From assembly GCF_016097555.1 (NCBI RefSeq), contig NC_054712.1:56504914-56568913 (forward strand): a DNA stretch of 64,000 bases, given 5' to 3'. Positions 31,409 to 42,987 of this stretch are shown here, piece by piece. Every line of letters begins with the position of its first letter. The stretch's first letter is position 1. The notes beneath the pieces were generated by a model. It did not search any database. It saw only the letters and a program-made list of their open reading frames with translations, and had not been told where the DNA came from. The position numbers were made by a program, and so were the translations under genes. The stretch is from Gigantopelta aegis (taxonomy: Eukaryota > Mollusca > Gastropoda > Neomphalida > Peltospiridae).

Positions 31409-32613
31409 AATAATATGTAACTGTAAACTTCGTGTATGCTGTAAAAAGCAATGTGGAAAGTTTTGGTTAACAAGTGTCCTTGGCGTCAGAATCTTTACGA
31501 TCCAATGGAATATCAGCTGTTAAGCATGTGAGTATCAACCAATAAAAACCGATCTCCTGTGAAATAATTTATTGACGACCCAGTCAAGGCTATCAAACAC
31601 AAGGCGATTCGGCGCAGTGGTATCGAATCCCGCCAACGGATAGAACTATCGTGAGAACAAGAAACTGGCGTGAGCCAATATCAAATGAGCATTTCGTTCA
31701 ATAAAACAAATACTCCGTGTCAGGGTTTTTTGGTATCTTCGTGTGATTGATACTACGTAAATTGAGATTTGCTAATAACTCGACCAATATCTGTGAAATT
31801 CCACTTTGTCAAACACGCAAAGCATAATTAGGCCAGGCAAAATAAGGTTTCACTTGGAAACAAATTGCAACAGAATTTATTTCACCACTATGCATTTCAA
31901 CAAGGTCCGCAGAACAACATACTAAAAGTCCTAAGAAATCCCCCTTGAGGAAATATGTTTAATTTGCATAAATCCAATTTGGCCATCAAATATAAATATA
32001 TTCCATACAGGTATCTTTGCTTTCACATGGGATATTTGTTTGATTTAAACTACTAGAATGGGGTTTATGGATACAGTGGTTCATTTGTAATGCTGTAATA
32101 CTTGATTGGATGATTAAATCATTTGTATAAATCCAATATGGCCGCCATAAATACACATTTTGACGTATCTTTGCTCTCAATGTCATATTTTTGTCATTTA
32201 AAAACCATTTTAATCGAATTTTCGAAGGACATATTCAATGGATTTACAAACAACGTATTATCGGAATATATTACATTTACTTTGCTCCTTTATTACTAAT
32301 ATGTATCAATGCCAAGGATGGTCTCGCTAAAAAAAAAAAAAAAAATCCATTTTGCTAATATAGTTTGCACTGTTCATGTAGGTACTATATTGTATGTACT
32401 GTAGTTACAAATTGCAAACCTATACCCTTATGGCCACTATATTTTAAATATAGTTACTGGTTGCAAACCATATCTAACGTATGACCTTTTATATATCATT
32501 AATTGCTGATCATTAATATCTAGTCTCATTGTGCAGGGTACACACCTCTACGTGTAGTTACATTCAAGGGATAACACAGTGTTTAACAATACTGTAGCAG
32601 ATCATTGCTGTGC
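31409..32613. other. Upstream of the PAN gene, no gene seen
   Basis: AT-rich. Two similar stretches (AAATCCAATTTGGCCATCAA near 31971 and AAATCCAATATGGCCGCCAT near 32134) form a weak direct repeat with ATATTTGTTTGAT-like contexts. No clear promoter element. Confidence 0.4.
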
Positions 32614-33222
32614 CATGACCCTACTCAAACGACCCATCAAGTTGTTCATAGTCATCAGTGAACTCTGATAGCTGTGCATTAGTACAGCTTGTACCACGGC
32701 ATTGTTTGCAAACAGCAGTGCAGGGCAATCCGTATTCTTGACGTGCACCTCCTGGTATTACAATCTGCTTTGCAACTGCAACATATAACATCCAGTAATT
32801 TTGGCGGTGCTGCTGGCTGGTCAGGCTATACTGGCAGAAGGTTTCCATACACCATGTGCCATCCCCAATCTTCTGGCTTCATATTAATGCATGCCCCTTT
32901 CTACTTCATCATCGGATAATACGCACGAAGGCTGTGGTATCTTGCTGATGTTGGTGGTAAAGTTTGTGGATCAACATGCGATGTGCTCACAAAATCGCTT
33001 GTATTGCAAGCTGTCAAGTCCTTCATCGGTAACACCATACAAGGACACTAATGCTTTTTCACCTGCCAAAATTATGTCATCTTTTGTCACTTGTCCTACT
33101 TGGCTAAACACGTTAGCCTGCTGGGGAAACATGGCATCAGTCTTTATTTTCTCCACTGCCAAACCTTTTCTCAGTCCCAGCAAGCGAGATTTGGTAACAC
33201 AACCAAGAACTGCGTGAATAAA
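32614..33222 (-). pseudogene. Broken copy of an uncharacterised invertebrate protein family
   Basis: Minus-strand remnants read LLGLRKGLAVEKIKTDAMFP, DIILAGEKALVSLYGV, GLDSLQYKRFCEHIA and, further on, a Cys-rich end GLPCTAVCKQCRGTSCTNAQ. I remember this order (G.GK..AL.K.K, AGE.AL..LYG, L..RYK.FC, then a C.C..C..C..C.N tail) from multi-copy uncharacterised proteins of molluscs, cnidarians and insects. Function unknown; the multi-copy habit hints at a mobile or recently duplicated family. The copy looks broken. Confidence 0.6.
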
Positions 33223-33639
33223 CAGAACATGGTCACATATATCAGGACCAAGACGTTCCTTACAATCCTTTATACACTATTTCCAACTGAGTTTTTTTTA
33301 TACTTGCTTTGGTTCTGGTGCCAAGAACAATTCATGTGCATCTATTTCAATACTGTCACAGCGCTAAACTTCAACTTTATAACAATATGGATTATATCTT
33401 TATTTTTACAAGCGCATTAATTAGAATTAGTTAATTGGTAATCTGACGTCTGCCGTGGTATCCACTTGCCAATCAAACCAATTGGTATACGGCACTATTT
33501 AAATATGTAACGAGCGATCTGATACAATGCAGTTTAATTGTTGCCACGGGTATTGCAGGTGTCTTAACGAATACACCATGACAACTTTATATTTTTACCT
33601 GGACAACGTGTTTAGTATGTGTGTTATAAATAAGGATAT

Positions 33640-34440
33640 TTTACCCATGAAATATAGACTCGGGGAGAACAGATTCTGTTCACATGCCTTGAAGTTCTCT
33701 AACAAAACACACACTCTACTGGAACATATACATAGACTCGGGGAGAACAGATACTGTTCACGCGCCTTACAGTTCTCTAACAAGACACTCTACTGGAACA
33801 TAGACATAGACTCGGGGAGAACAGATACTGTTCACACGCCTTGCAGTTCTCTAACAAGACACTCTACTGGAACATAGACATAGACTCGGGGAGAACAGAT
33901 ACTGTTCACACACCTTGCAGTTCTCTAACAAGACACTCTACTGGAGCATAGATTCAGGGAGAACAGATACTGTTCACACGTCTTGAAGTTTCTAACAATA
34001 CACTGTAATGGAACATAGACTCCGGGAGAAGAGATACTGTTCACCTGAAATGTCACTTGGACATGGGGTTCCACGCAATGCTATTAGATCTACCAGGGTA
34101 GACCCAGTAGAGCTAATTTTAATCGGATTGTACTGGAACATAGACTTGGGGAGAACAGATTCTGTTGACACGCCTTGAGGTTCTCTAACAAGACACACAC
34201 TCTACTGAAAAATAGACTCGGGGAGAACATATTCTGTTGACACGCCTTGAAGTTCTCTAACAAGACACTCTACTGGAACATAGACTCAGGGAGAACAGAT
34301 ACTGTTCACACCCCTTGCTTTTCTCTAACAAAGCAAAAACACTACTGGAACATAGACTCAGGGAGAACAGATTGCGTTGACAGTTCACACGCCTTGAAGT
34401 TATCTAACAAAGCACAAACTCTACTGAAAGATCTCAGAGA
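33640..34440. repeat. Minisatellite, 68-78 bp unit, about 10 copies
   Basis: ATAGACTCGGGGAGAACAGA plus TACTGTTCACACGCC, TTCTCTAACAAGACAC and TCTACTGGAAC recur at spacings of 78, 74, 74 and 68 bp. An unrelated stretch at about 34045-34130 interrupts the array. Confidence 0.93.
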
Positions 34441-35084
34441 CAGTTTTGTGTTATACTCATAAATTATTAGTACATGCTGGAGTTGAAAATAACAACCTAC
34501 AAACCAACTTGTGAATTCTGTTATTCATTTTAGCAAAACAAGAGAAATTACTCTGTGTTAATACGATGCAATAGGAGGTCCAATAAGTCTGTGTCATCTC
34601 CAATCAGAATGGTGTCTCTTTTGTTTCTGGTCGATGCGACAGCTGTTTGGACGATAAGCAAATCCATATCATACTTTGCATCATGTCTCTCTAGTTTATC
34701 ACTATGATAATAAATGAAGTGATGTTTGTTTGTTTAGCTATTAACAAAATCCTGTTTCTTGGACTGGATGATCATTACCCCAGTAAAGTATACTGTAACA
34801 CCTACATAAGCCCCCGTTGTTCTGAGACAGCAGCACCATATTACTCTCATAGGTGAACCTCTTGGCCATGGTTTACGTTTGTCCCATAAGGGGCTAGAGA
34901 GCATGCTCCCACGGAACGTTTTACAAACTTGATGTTTTAAAATACAATTTCCTACATTCTTCAAGTAAAAGCATATAAACATGTATATATGTCCAAAAAA
35001 CATTCCAGGGAAGATGCAGATAGGTGGGGCTAATGCCCTTTGCAGCCTCTGTAGACGCCCATGAACCAACCACCTTCAAAATAA
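34441..35084. other. No gene seen
   Basis: A minus-strand frame (34734-35069, 111 residues) has no recognisable domain and no splice support. I regard the stretch as non-coding. Confidence 0.35.
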
Positions 35085-35088
35085 ACAC

Positions 35089-35129
<41 letters not shown>

Positions 35130-35645
35130 AAGATAGATTAGATAAGATAGATAGATAGATAGATAGATATATATATAGATGGATAGATGGATGGATGAAT
35201 CGATTAGATTCATTAGAGAGATAAATAGATAGATAGACAGACAGGTAGATAGATTTATAGACGGACGGACGAACGGGCCGATGGATTGATGGGTGGATAG
35301 TCAGACATACAGGTAGATATATTTATAGACGGACGGACGAACGGACCGATGGATTGATGGATGGATAGTCAGACATACAGGTAGATAGATTTATAGACGG
35401 ACGGACGAACGGACCGATGGATTGATGGATGGATAGTCAGACATACAGGTAGATAGATTTATAGATAAGCAGCAGACAGACATGTATACAGACGGATATA
35501 TAGATGGATGGACGGATGGATGCATAGATAGATAGACAGACAAATAGACCGGTAGACAGACAGCCATGCAGATTATATTGATTTTAGACAGACAAATAGA
35601 CCGGTAGACAGACAGCCATGCAGATTATATTAATTTTAGACAGAC
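35085..35645. repeat. (GATA)n-rich region with 68-69 bp units
   Basis: GATA and GACG tetranucleotides dominate. Within them ATTTATAGACGGACGGACGA starts units at about 35252, 35321 and 35389. GACAGACAAATAGACCGGTA is also duplicated near 35537 and 35588. Confidence 0.92.
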
Positions 35646-35699
35646 AAATTTGATTAGATTAGCCAAACAACAGGAATTAATGTACATGTTTAAGCAAGT

Positions 35700-36897
35700 G
35701 GGTTCTATTTCAAACGCGTGTTTAGGGAGGGATTGGCTGGCAAAACTATACTCGAGAAAGGGAGGAGGGGCGAGGTGTATTTCAAACGCGTGTTTAGGGA
35801 GGCATTGGCTGGCGAAAATATACTCGAGAGGGGGAGGAGGGGCGAGGTGTATTTGAAATGCGTGTTTAGGGAGGCATTGGCTGGCGAAAATATACTCGAG
35901 AAGGGGAGGAGGGGCCAGGAGTATTTCAAACGTGTGTTTCGGGAGGCATTGGCTGGCAAAACTATACTTGAGAATGGGGTGAGGGGCGAGGTGTATTTTA
36001 AGTGCGTGTTTAGGGAGGCATTGGCTGGCAAAACTATACTCGAGAAGGGGAGGAGGGGCGAGGTGCATTTCAAACTATACTCGAGAAGGGGAGGAGGGGC
36101 GAGGTGTATTTCAAACGCGTGTTTAGGGAGGCATTGGCTGGCAAAACTATACTCGAGAAGGGGAGGAGGGGCGAGGTGTATTTCAAACGCGTGTTTAGGG
36201 AGGCATTGGCTGGCAAAACTATACTCGAGAAGGGGAGGAGGGGCGAGGTGTATTTCAAACGCGTGTTTAGGGAGGCATTGGCTGGCGAAAATATACTCGA
36301 GAAGGGGAGGAGGGGCCAGGAGTATTTCATACGCGTGTTTAGGGAGGAATTGGCTGGCAAAAATATACTTGAGAATGGGGTGAGGGGCGAGGTGTATTTC
36401 AAGTGCGTGTTTAGGGAGGCATTGGCTGGCAAAACTATACTCGAGAAGGGGAGGAGGGGCGAGGTGTATTTCAAACGCGTGTTTAGGGAGGCATTGGCTG
36501 GCGAAACTATACTCGAGAAGGGGAGGAGGGGCGAGGTGTGTTTCAAACGCGTGTTTAGGGAGGCATTGGCTGGCAAAATTATACTCGAGAAGGGGAGGAG
36601 GGGCGAGGTGTATTTCAAACGCGTGTTTAGGGAGGCATTGGCTGGCAAAACTATACTCGAGAAGGGGAGGAGAGGCGAGGTGTATTTCAAACGCGTGTTT
36701 AGGGAGGCATTGGCTGGCAAAACTATACTCGAGAAGGGGAGGAGGGGCGAGGTGTGTTTCAAACGCGTGTTTAGGGAGGCATTGGCTGGCAAAACTATAC
36801 TCGAGAAGGGGAGGAGGGGCGAGGTGTGTTTTAAACGCGTGTTTAGGGAAGCATTGGCTGGCAAAACTATACTCGAGAAGGGGAGGAGGGGCGAGGT
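35700..36897. repeat. 72-bp minisatellite, about 16 copies, open on both strands
   Basis: The unit contains GTGTATTTCAAACGCGTGTT, TAGGGAGGCATTGGCTGGC and ACTATACTCGAGAAGGGGAG. A run of variant units (GAAAATATAC, GGCCAGGAGTAT, GAGAATGGGGTGAGG) occurs twice, near 35880-36060 and 36285-36470, showing block duplication. One frame on each strand is open for hundreds of codons because the unit is 24 codons long. It ends abruptly at a SINE tail fragment (T2, 36898-36962). Confidence 0.94.
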
Positions 36898-36962
36898 GAC
36901 ATCCAGTAGCCGATGGTTAATAAATCAATGTCAGCTAGTGGTGTCGTTAGACAAAACAAACT
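36898..36962 (+). mobile_element. SINE tail T2 fragment
   Basis: GACATCCAGTAGCCGATGGT and GTGGTGTCGTTAGACAAAAC are the last ~65 bp of a T2 SINE, directly joined to the 72-bp array. Confidence 0.75.
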
Positions 36963-37194
36963 TCTTCTTTTTCAGTTGGGAGACCCCTGAAACCCCACCT
37001 CCCTGCCTGTGTGTCCGTTTGAAGGTATTGAGGATGAAAATACAGGTACATGTATTTGATTTCCCAAACTTGTTATTAGAACGGGGAGTTTGGGTTATGC
37101 TTCTCCAACAAAAATGTAAACCTTTCACTTGTTAACATACGGCATTTGCAGCCTTCTGAGCACAATAACGTTCCGCGGCCCTTGTAAACAAACA

Positions 37195-37560
<366 letters not shown>

Positions 37561-37880
37561 ACTATTCAGAATGGTCGCTTTACTCACAGCAGGCCAGTCT
37601 CGAATATCGGTCATATCGGGGTGTTTGGAGGTGACGCTGCTCTACATGCATACGCCTCCGGTGTTGGCGTGGCTCATTGCCTGGCATTTCTTCCAGCGCT
37701 CGCCGACATTCTCGGACACGTTCCATCCGTCCGAGGTTCATTTTCCGCAAGACGTAGTACGGGTACATTATTTTGTTTTCTCCGAACATGCCTTAAGTAG
37801 ATGGTTTGTGTTCGTGCATATATCATATCCAGCACTTGTGAAGTTATTTCAAAACAGAATAGATATCAACTTTCAGTGTC
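37561..37880. other. GC-richer, coding-like stretch, unassigned
   Basis: Composition differs from the AT-rich surroundings. Minus-strand frames (for example MNLGRMERVRECRRALEEMP) and a plus-strand frame are open for 69-100 codons. I recognise no domain and cannot choose a strand. A SINE T2 fragment lies at about 37889-37940 (minus). Confidence 0.3.
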
Positions 37881-38104
37881 ATTTTCAGTATATAAAGTTA
37901 AAGTTTGTTTTGTTTAACGACACCACTAGAGCACATTATTTTCAGTACATAAAACCAGATATCGTCCTTAAATTTGTCCAGTTCTAAAATGTATTTTAAC
38001 TATAGCTTATATATGGTCACATAGATCTGCATCACCAGTAATAAACCAGTAAAATATAATATGCTTCACACAAATTGATCAGCTGCGAATATATTCAATA
38101 TATA

Positions 38105-39647
38105 CTGAAGGCCAAAAGAAACTTTACCATAGTTTTAAATCACTCTGGTGTAAAAACAACAAAAGATAGTCGCATGAGGTAAAATATATTGACTAGATCA
38201 ATATGTCAACATTAACATAACTAAAAATGAGTGTCATTCAGCATCTGATAATGACGTCACATATTTCCCAAAGCGAGGTGGTGTACACAAATCGAGCTTT
38301 CAACTTCATGGACGACCTGCAAAGCATCAGACAATCACTCAAGTCCAATAACAAGTCACATTAATAGCGCGTGTGACCACCCTTGCCCCAATACAAACAA
38401 TAATTCTCCGACGCATAGAAAAAATCATTCGTCTGATGAGGTCACGTGGGACGCGTTGCCATTCTTCTTGAAGGGCCTGGATCCGTTCCTGTTGGTTGGC
38501 TGGAGGGTGTGGTCGTTGTCGAACACGGCGATCCAAAACATCCCAGAGGTGTTCTATGGGGGGCATGTCTGGGGAGCGTGCAGGCCACGGCAATACGTTT
38601 ACGTTGTTGGCTCTAAGGAAGTTCAGTACGATTTTGGCTGTATGAGGTCTGGCGTTGTCTTGCTGAAAAATGACACCACGTGGCTGCCGTTGGAGAAATG
38701 GTATTGCAGTTAGACGAAGAATGTCATCCCTGTAACGTTGAGCTGTCAAGTTTCCGTGAACGATGACCAATGGTGTCCTTTCCTGTGCACAGATACCTCC
38801 CCACACCATGACACTCCCTCCACCATATGGCACGACCTCCTGAACGCAAGAAGCCGCCACTCGTTCTCCCCTACGGCGATACACACGCTGTCTTCCATCA
38901 ACTCTGAACAAAGAGAACCGGCTTTCATCAGTGAAAAGAACCCGCAGCCAATCACGTCGCTGCCAACGTCGTACAGTCCTAGCCCATGCCAATCTCAAAC
39001 GACGATGTTGTGGTGTCAGTAAGTGTCCTCTATATGGTCTGTAAGCCCTTATTCCATGAGTCCTGAGTCGCCTGGCCACTGTCTGTCTACTAACCCTGTG
39101 ACCTAAGGCATTCATTGCTGATGACGTCACTGTCAGGAAGCGATTTCGTAGATGCAAGGTACGCAAGTACCGGTCATCACGGGAAAAGTCACCCTGGGTC
39201 TGCCTGTTCTTGGCCTGTCTGATGTCTGCCCTGTTTGCCTGTAGCGTTGCATCAAGTGTGTAACAGTAACACGGGAACAACCGAAGGTTCTGGCGATGTG
39301 GGCATGAGTGGCTCCCATCTGTATCATACCCAGGGCTCTCTCGCGTTGTTCTGGTGTCAGTCGTGGCATTCCTATGGTGGGGTTTTTTTTTATCTGTGTG
39401 GATGTCTGACATGCCGTCTAAACCGTTTTTATACCCTTATTGCACGTGCAATTGCTGTTGTTCATAGTGTACGAGTTTTTCACTTTTCTGTGTGTTCCAC
39501 CCAAAACGTGCAGTGGGCGGGTATAATTTTCTGCATACATTATTGTTGTGTTTAGGCTATGTGTTTTGGATTGAGTTACTTTTTAAAAACAATTAATTTT
39601 TTCTTAAATTCCAAATTGAAAATGGTAAAGTTTCTTTTGGCCTTCAG
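38105..39647 (-). mobile_element. Tc1-like element, complete ends, nearly whole transposase
   Basis: Inverted ends CTGAAGGCCAAAAGAAACTT and its mirror, with TA (within TATA) on both sides; 1543 bp. The minus-strand transposase begins MPRLTPEQRERALGMIQMGA at 39369, with helix-turn-helix (ARTFGCSRVTVTHLMQRY) and GRPR linker. One frameshift near 39190-39210 moves it into the long frame ending at 38339. The catalytic triad is present: LFTDESRFSLF, QQDNARPHTA and SPDMPPIEHLW, with 34 residues between the second Asp and Glu (DD34E, the Tc1 signature). It looks young compared with the other two copies here. Confidence 0.93.
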
Positions 39648-39820
39648 TATATATATTCTCAAATGTAATTAATAATTATTTTAAATAAAAATTATTAACT
39701 TCTGGTATAGTGATTTCAGAAAAGCAGAACTAAACTTGCTTCTTGAGATTTTTCAGGTAAAAATACAATTGCGCCTGGAGATAAAATGCCTTGGCGCTTT
39801 TGACAGTGCCAGATTATATA

Positions 39821-40262
39821 CTTTTCAAAAAAAGTAAGGGAACCTGAAATATTAATGTCAATATCAACTATTAGACCGAACATACGTTTTGACCACAGAC
39901 ATCCTAGTAAAGAACGTTCAGGTCTGTTTATCAACACACCGAAACACATTCTATAGTTGTCCCATACACGTGCGTGAGGTGTCCTCGATTTTGACAATTT
40001 CTAGGAAGGTCGATTAATCACTGTGGAATATTATTTCTGTCAATCTTTTTCATTCTGTTGATCATACGGTTGTTATTGTTTTGTTTTGTTTTTAGTCATT
40101 TTTATTGCAACGCGATGAACGTCTACGGGCTATTGGCATGCTGCAAACGGTCAGAAGTCAGCGTGAAGTGGCCAACACCTTCGGGAACACCTTCAATGTT
40201 TCGAAATCGGTGATTAGCAGACTATGGAACAGGTACCAACAAATCCAAAATGTTGACGATTG
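39821..40262 (+). mobile_element. Left part of another Tc1-like element
   Basis: Starts CTTTTCAAAAAAAGTAAGGG, after TATA, an end type used by Tc1-like elements. From about 40090 a helix-turn-helix N-terminus is encoded: DERLRAIGMLQTVRSQREVA, VSKSVISRLWNRYQQIQNVD. The rest of the transposase and the right end are missing; the sequence changes abruptly at about 40260. Confidence 0.75.
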
Positions 40263-40790
40263 ACCCCGTTGGGGCTCCGCCAAGACCCCTATGGATGGTA
40301 CTGCTGCGAAGCGGAAGGCCGTCACCATACCGAATAGTGACAGCCAGCCAAGGCCCGGCGTTCCGCGACCGCCCGGGGTCAGGGACGTCGCCTGGAGCCT
40401 AGCCATCTCCAAGATCAAGGGCTAGTACGCTCGATACTTGGTCGGGAACACCTCGGACACCAGCTCACTGCCGGGAGGCATTCTTGAGGGCAACTTCAAG
40501 AAGTTTCCTAACGGAGTTGAGTGTGCCATCCACGTCATGGAACTACGAGACGGGAAGTTTGGACTTGTGGTGACGTCGCGCCGCAATGATCTCTACAGAT
40601 AGGGAATACTCTTCGAAGACATGGACAACTACACCATCCACAGAGTACTGAAGATCATCGCCGGCGCCCATTACGTCGAGCTAGCTAAGACCTTGCTAGC
40701 CCACCGTTGGAGGAAACTGGTGCCACAGTTCAACGCCAAACACTTCATCTTGTCCCCGTAGTCGCCAACCGTTCCAAGGGCTTAGTTGGA
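40263..40790 (+). mobile_element. GC-rich broken coding remnant of an unclassified repeat
   Basis: Codon-like GC-rich sequence with remnants such as MDGTAAKRKAVT, GVECAIHVMELRDGKFGLVV and ILFEDMDNYTIHRVLKIIAG. It is broken. It joins downstream to the repeat at 41030-41420 also seen at 13560-14165, so it may be the coding part of that element. Family unknown to me. Confidence 0.45.
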
Positions 40791-41029
40791 CTTTAATTTT
40801 TATTTTATTTTTTATTTTTTTTGTAAACAGACCGACACCCTTTATTTTGGCAGCCCGTTTGGCAGCACTCTAATTTTGTTCTTTGGACTTACATTTTTGT
40901 CCAGACATGAGTTGTATGAATGAGCTCATTTTGGCTTTAGGTCTTTGACCTAACTACTAAATTCGTATTCCAAATTCCGCCCACCTTAAACTCACCCCCC
41001 CCCCCCCCACCCCACCCCCCACCCGGCAC

Positions 41030-41418
41030 GGACCATATAGATCGGACTTTAAACTTTTAGACCTCCGTTCAAAATTATATGTCGAAATTATTCTCTTTTT
41101 TTAATATTATTAAATAGTCCGATCCTCTCTTCTTTCTCTTATTTATTTTTGGACTGTCCATCTAAAATGCTCCAAATTATATAAATATTCGGCCGAGCTG
41201 TCATTTGTTTTTATTTTTGGCTTGTAACCTTTTATTTAATTCTTTTTTTTTTTTTTTTATTCTGTTAACTTTTTTTTACTAATAGCTATTTTCAAAATTC
41301 TGCCCATTTTCAACTCTATCGTCCCCTCATCCCGAGTCAGGCCATCGATCTTATCGGAGGTCGGACTCTGGATGGGCGTGTTCGAAACCCTAGTGGTATA
41401 TGGACACGTTAAATTGTA

Positions 41419-41420
<2 letters not shown>
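41030..41420 (+). mobile_element. Unclassified repeat, 3' part (second copy)
   Basis: Parallels 13590-14165: ATAGATCGGACTTTAAACTT, TATTAAATAGTCCGATCCTC, TATATAAATATTCGGCCGAG, ATCCCGAGTCAGGCCATCGA, then TTCGAAACCCTAGTGGTATA. It ends in (ATCT)n at 41419-41453. A C-rich tract precedes it (40996-41020). Confidence 0.7.
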
Positions 41421-41453
<33 letters not shown>

Positions 41454-41496
41454 AGAGCAAGATGTTGTAGCTTCACGCCTGTCATAGGTACAGGTG

Positions 41497-41965
41497 CAGG
41501 GTTGAAAATTAGCAGTCGCCCGGTCGCCCGTGACGACCTTTATTGGCTAAGTGCGACTAAGAATTTTACAAAGAGTCCTTTGGGCGACCATCGATTTTAG
41601 GGTCTGGCGAATATGGTGCCAGTTTAAAAAAAACTAAAAAAAACTAAAAAAACCGCACTGAAACTGAATCGAATGTGACAAAACACCCTGCGCCTGTGCT
41701 GGTGCGAACTACAGATCTGGCAGCTGAATACATAGATCATGAAACACAGATCAGATCTAACGTTTTGACGTCAAATTTTACGTGGTGCAATAACTGTCTA
41801 ATGATTACTATAATAAATAATAAGTACGCTTTTATGCTTTGTAATATGATAAAAAAAAAAAAAAAAAAAAAAACCTTACTTCGTATATTTTTGGTAAAAT
41901 CAATGTTTTGATTTTTTTCACAGATTTATTTTGCTTACTATTGTAGCATTTAAAATATCAAAATT

Positions 41966-42023
<58 letters not shown>

Positions 42024-42981
42024 TTACATTTTACTGAGCCAGAAAATATTTATTTTGAGACTATTGTCCGTTTGCATCAAAAGGGAACCAATGAATTGGC
42101 ATATAACTTCATAATGAATAAAGATAAAATTCATATAAAAACCTATTAATTTATTAAGTTTCAAACCCATTCCATCTCAAACTAAAAGTTTTGAGGAAAA
42201 AATATCAGTCCAAATTAAAAAGAATATTCTTTACAAGTTGCCATCAAACTGTATAGGTTAAATCTTCTGTTCTGGTACACGTTTTAAGGTAATTGATGGA
42301 AAATCCAAAGTAATCTGAACGACACAACCTTAATACATGACAAGGGCCATATCTTTACACAATTAAAAGTCGAATGAGCATTTGGCAAAATAGTGGATGA
42401 TTCCATGGAGCTGTATCTAGTGTCTTGTTTATAGGAGAGCCACTTCCGAGGAAATCCTTTACTGGAAATTGTATCCCTCTGGCATCGCCACAAAGAGGCC
42501 TGCCACTCCAGGCTAGTTTACTAAAGCACATGCAGTTCTACCTTTACATCTTTCTGCATTATATTTTACTTCATAGTCCATGCAAGTCAAGCTACATGCC
42601 TTGGTTGTTCTATCATTTTATTTTCACCTCTGTATTAAAAGTTATATTTAATTTGTATATAATTTAATGGTACTTTCGACAAAAACATTTTTATTTATAA
42701 TGAATTTCTTTTTTAAACTTTTTTATTTCAGTTGGTATGGGCTTAAAACTTAATTGTTTTTATATGAATTTTAACTTTATTCATTTATTTATTATCGGTT
42801 TTCTTTTGACGCAAACAAACTATATACGGTCAATACATGGTTATTATTTAACAAAGAACATTCTAATGTTCGATTTTAATGTGATAATTGGAGGGCTAGT
42901 TGAAATTGAGAAGGGCCAGTAAGGTTTTTCTTCAACTGGCCCTGCTGGCGACCATAGTTTCCATGTTAATTTTCAACCCTG
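41497..42981. mobile_element. 1.5-kb DNA element with CAGGGTTGAAAATTA ends
   Basis: CAGGGTTGAAAATTA at the left and TAATTTTCAACCCTG at the right, directly flanked by CAGGTG on both sides (41491-41496, 42982-42987). Next to both ends lie CGCCC/GGCGACCA motifs. It contains an A run, (CA)n at about 41967-42019 and a segment resembling 8540-8690. No transposase recognised; a hAT-like or unknown non-autonomous element. Confidence 0.75.
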
Positions 42982-42987
42982 CAGGTG

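Noticed and set aside
34734-35069. A 111-codon minus-strand frame
   Set aside because: No family resemblance, odd composition with Cys and Trp clusters, and no splice or promoter support.
35718-37135. Frames of 221-343 codons with FKRVFREALAGKTILEKGRR repeats
   Set aside because: Produced by the 72-bp minisatellite; open on both strands, no start or splice context, and the plus frame runs on into a SINE fragment.
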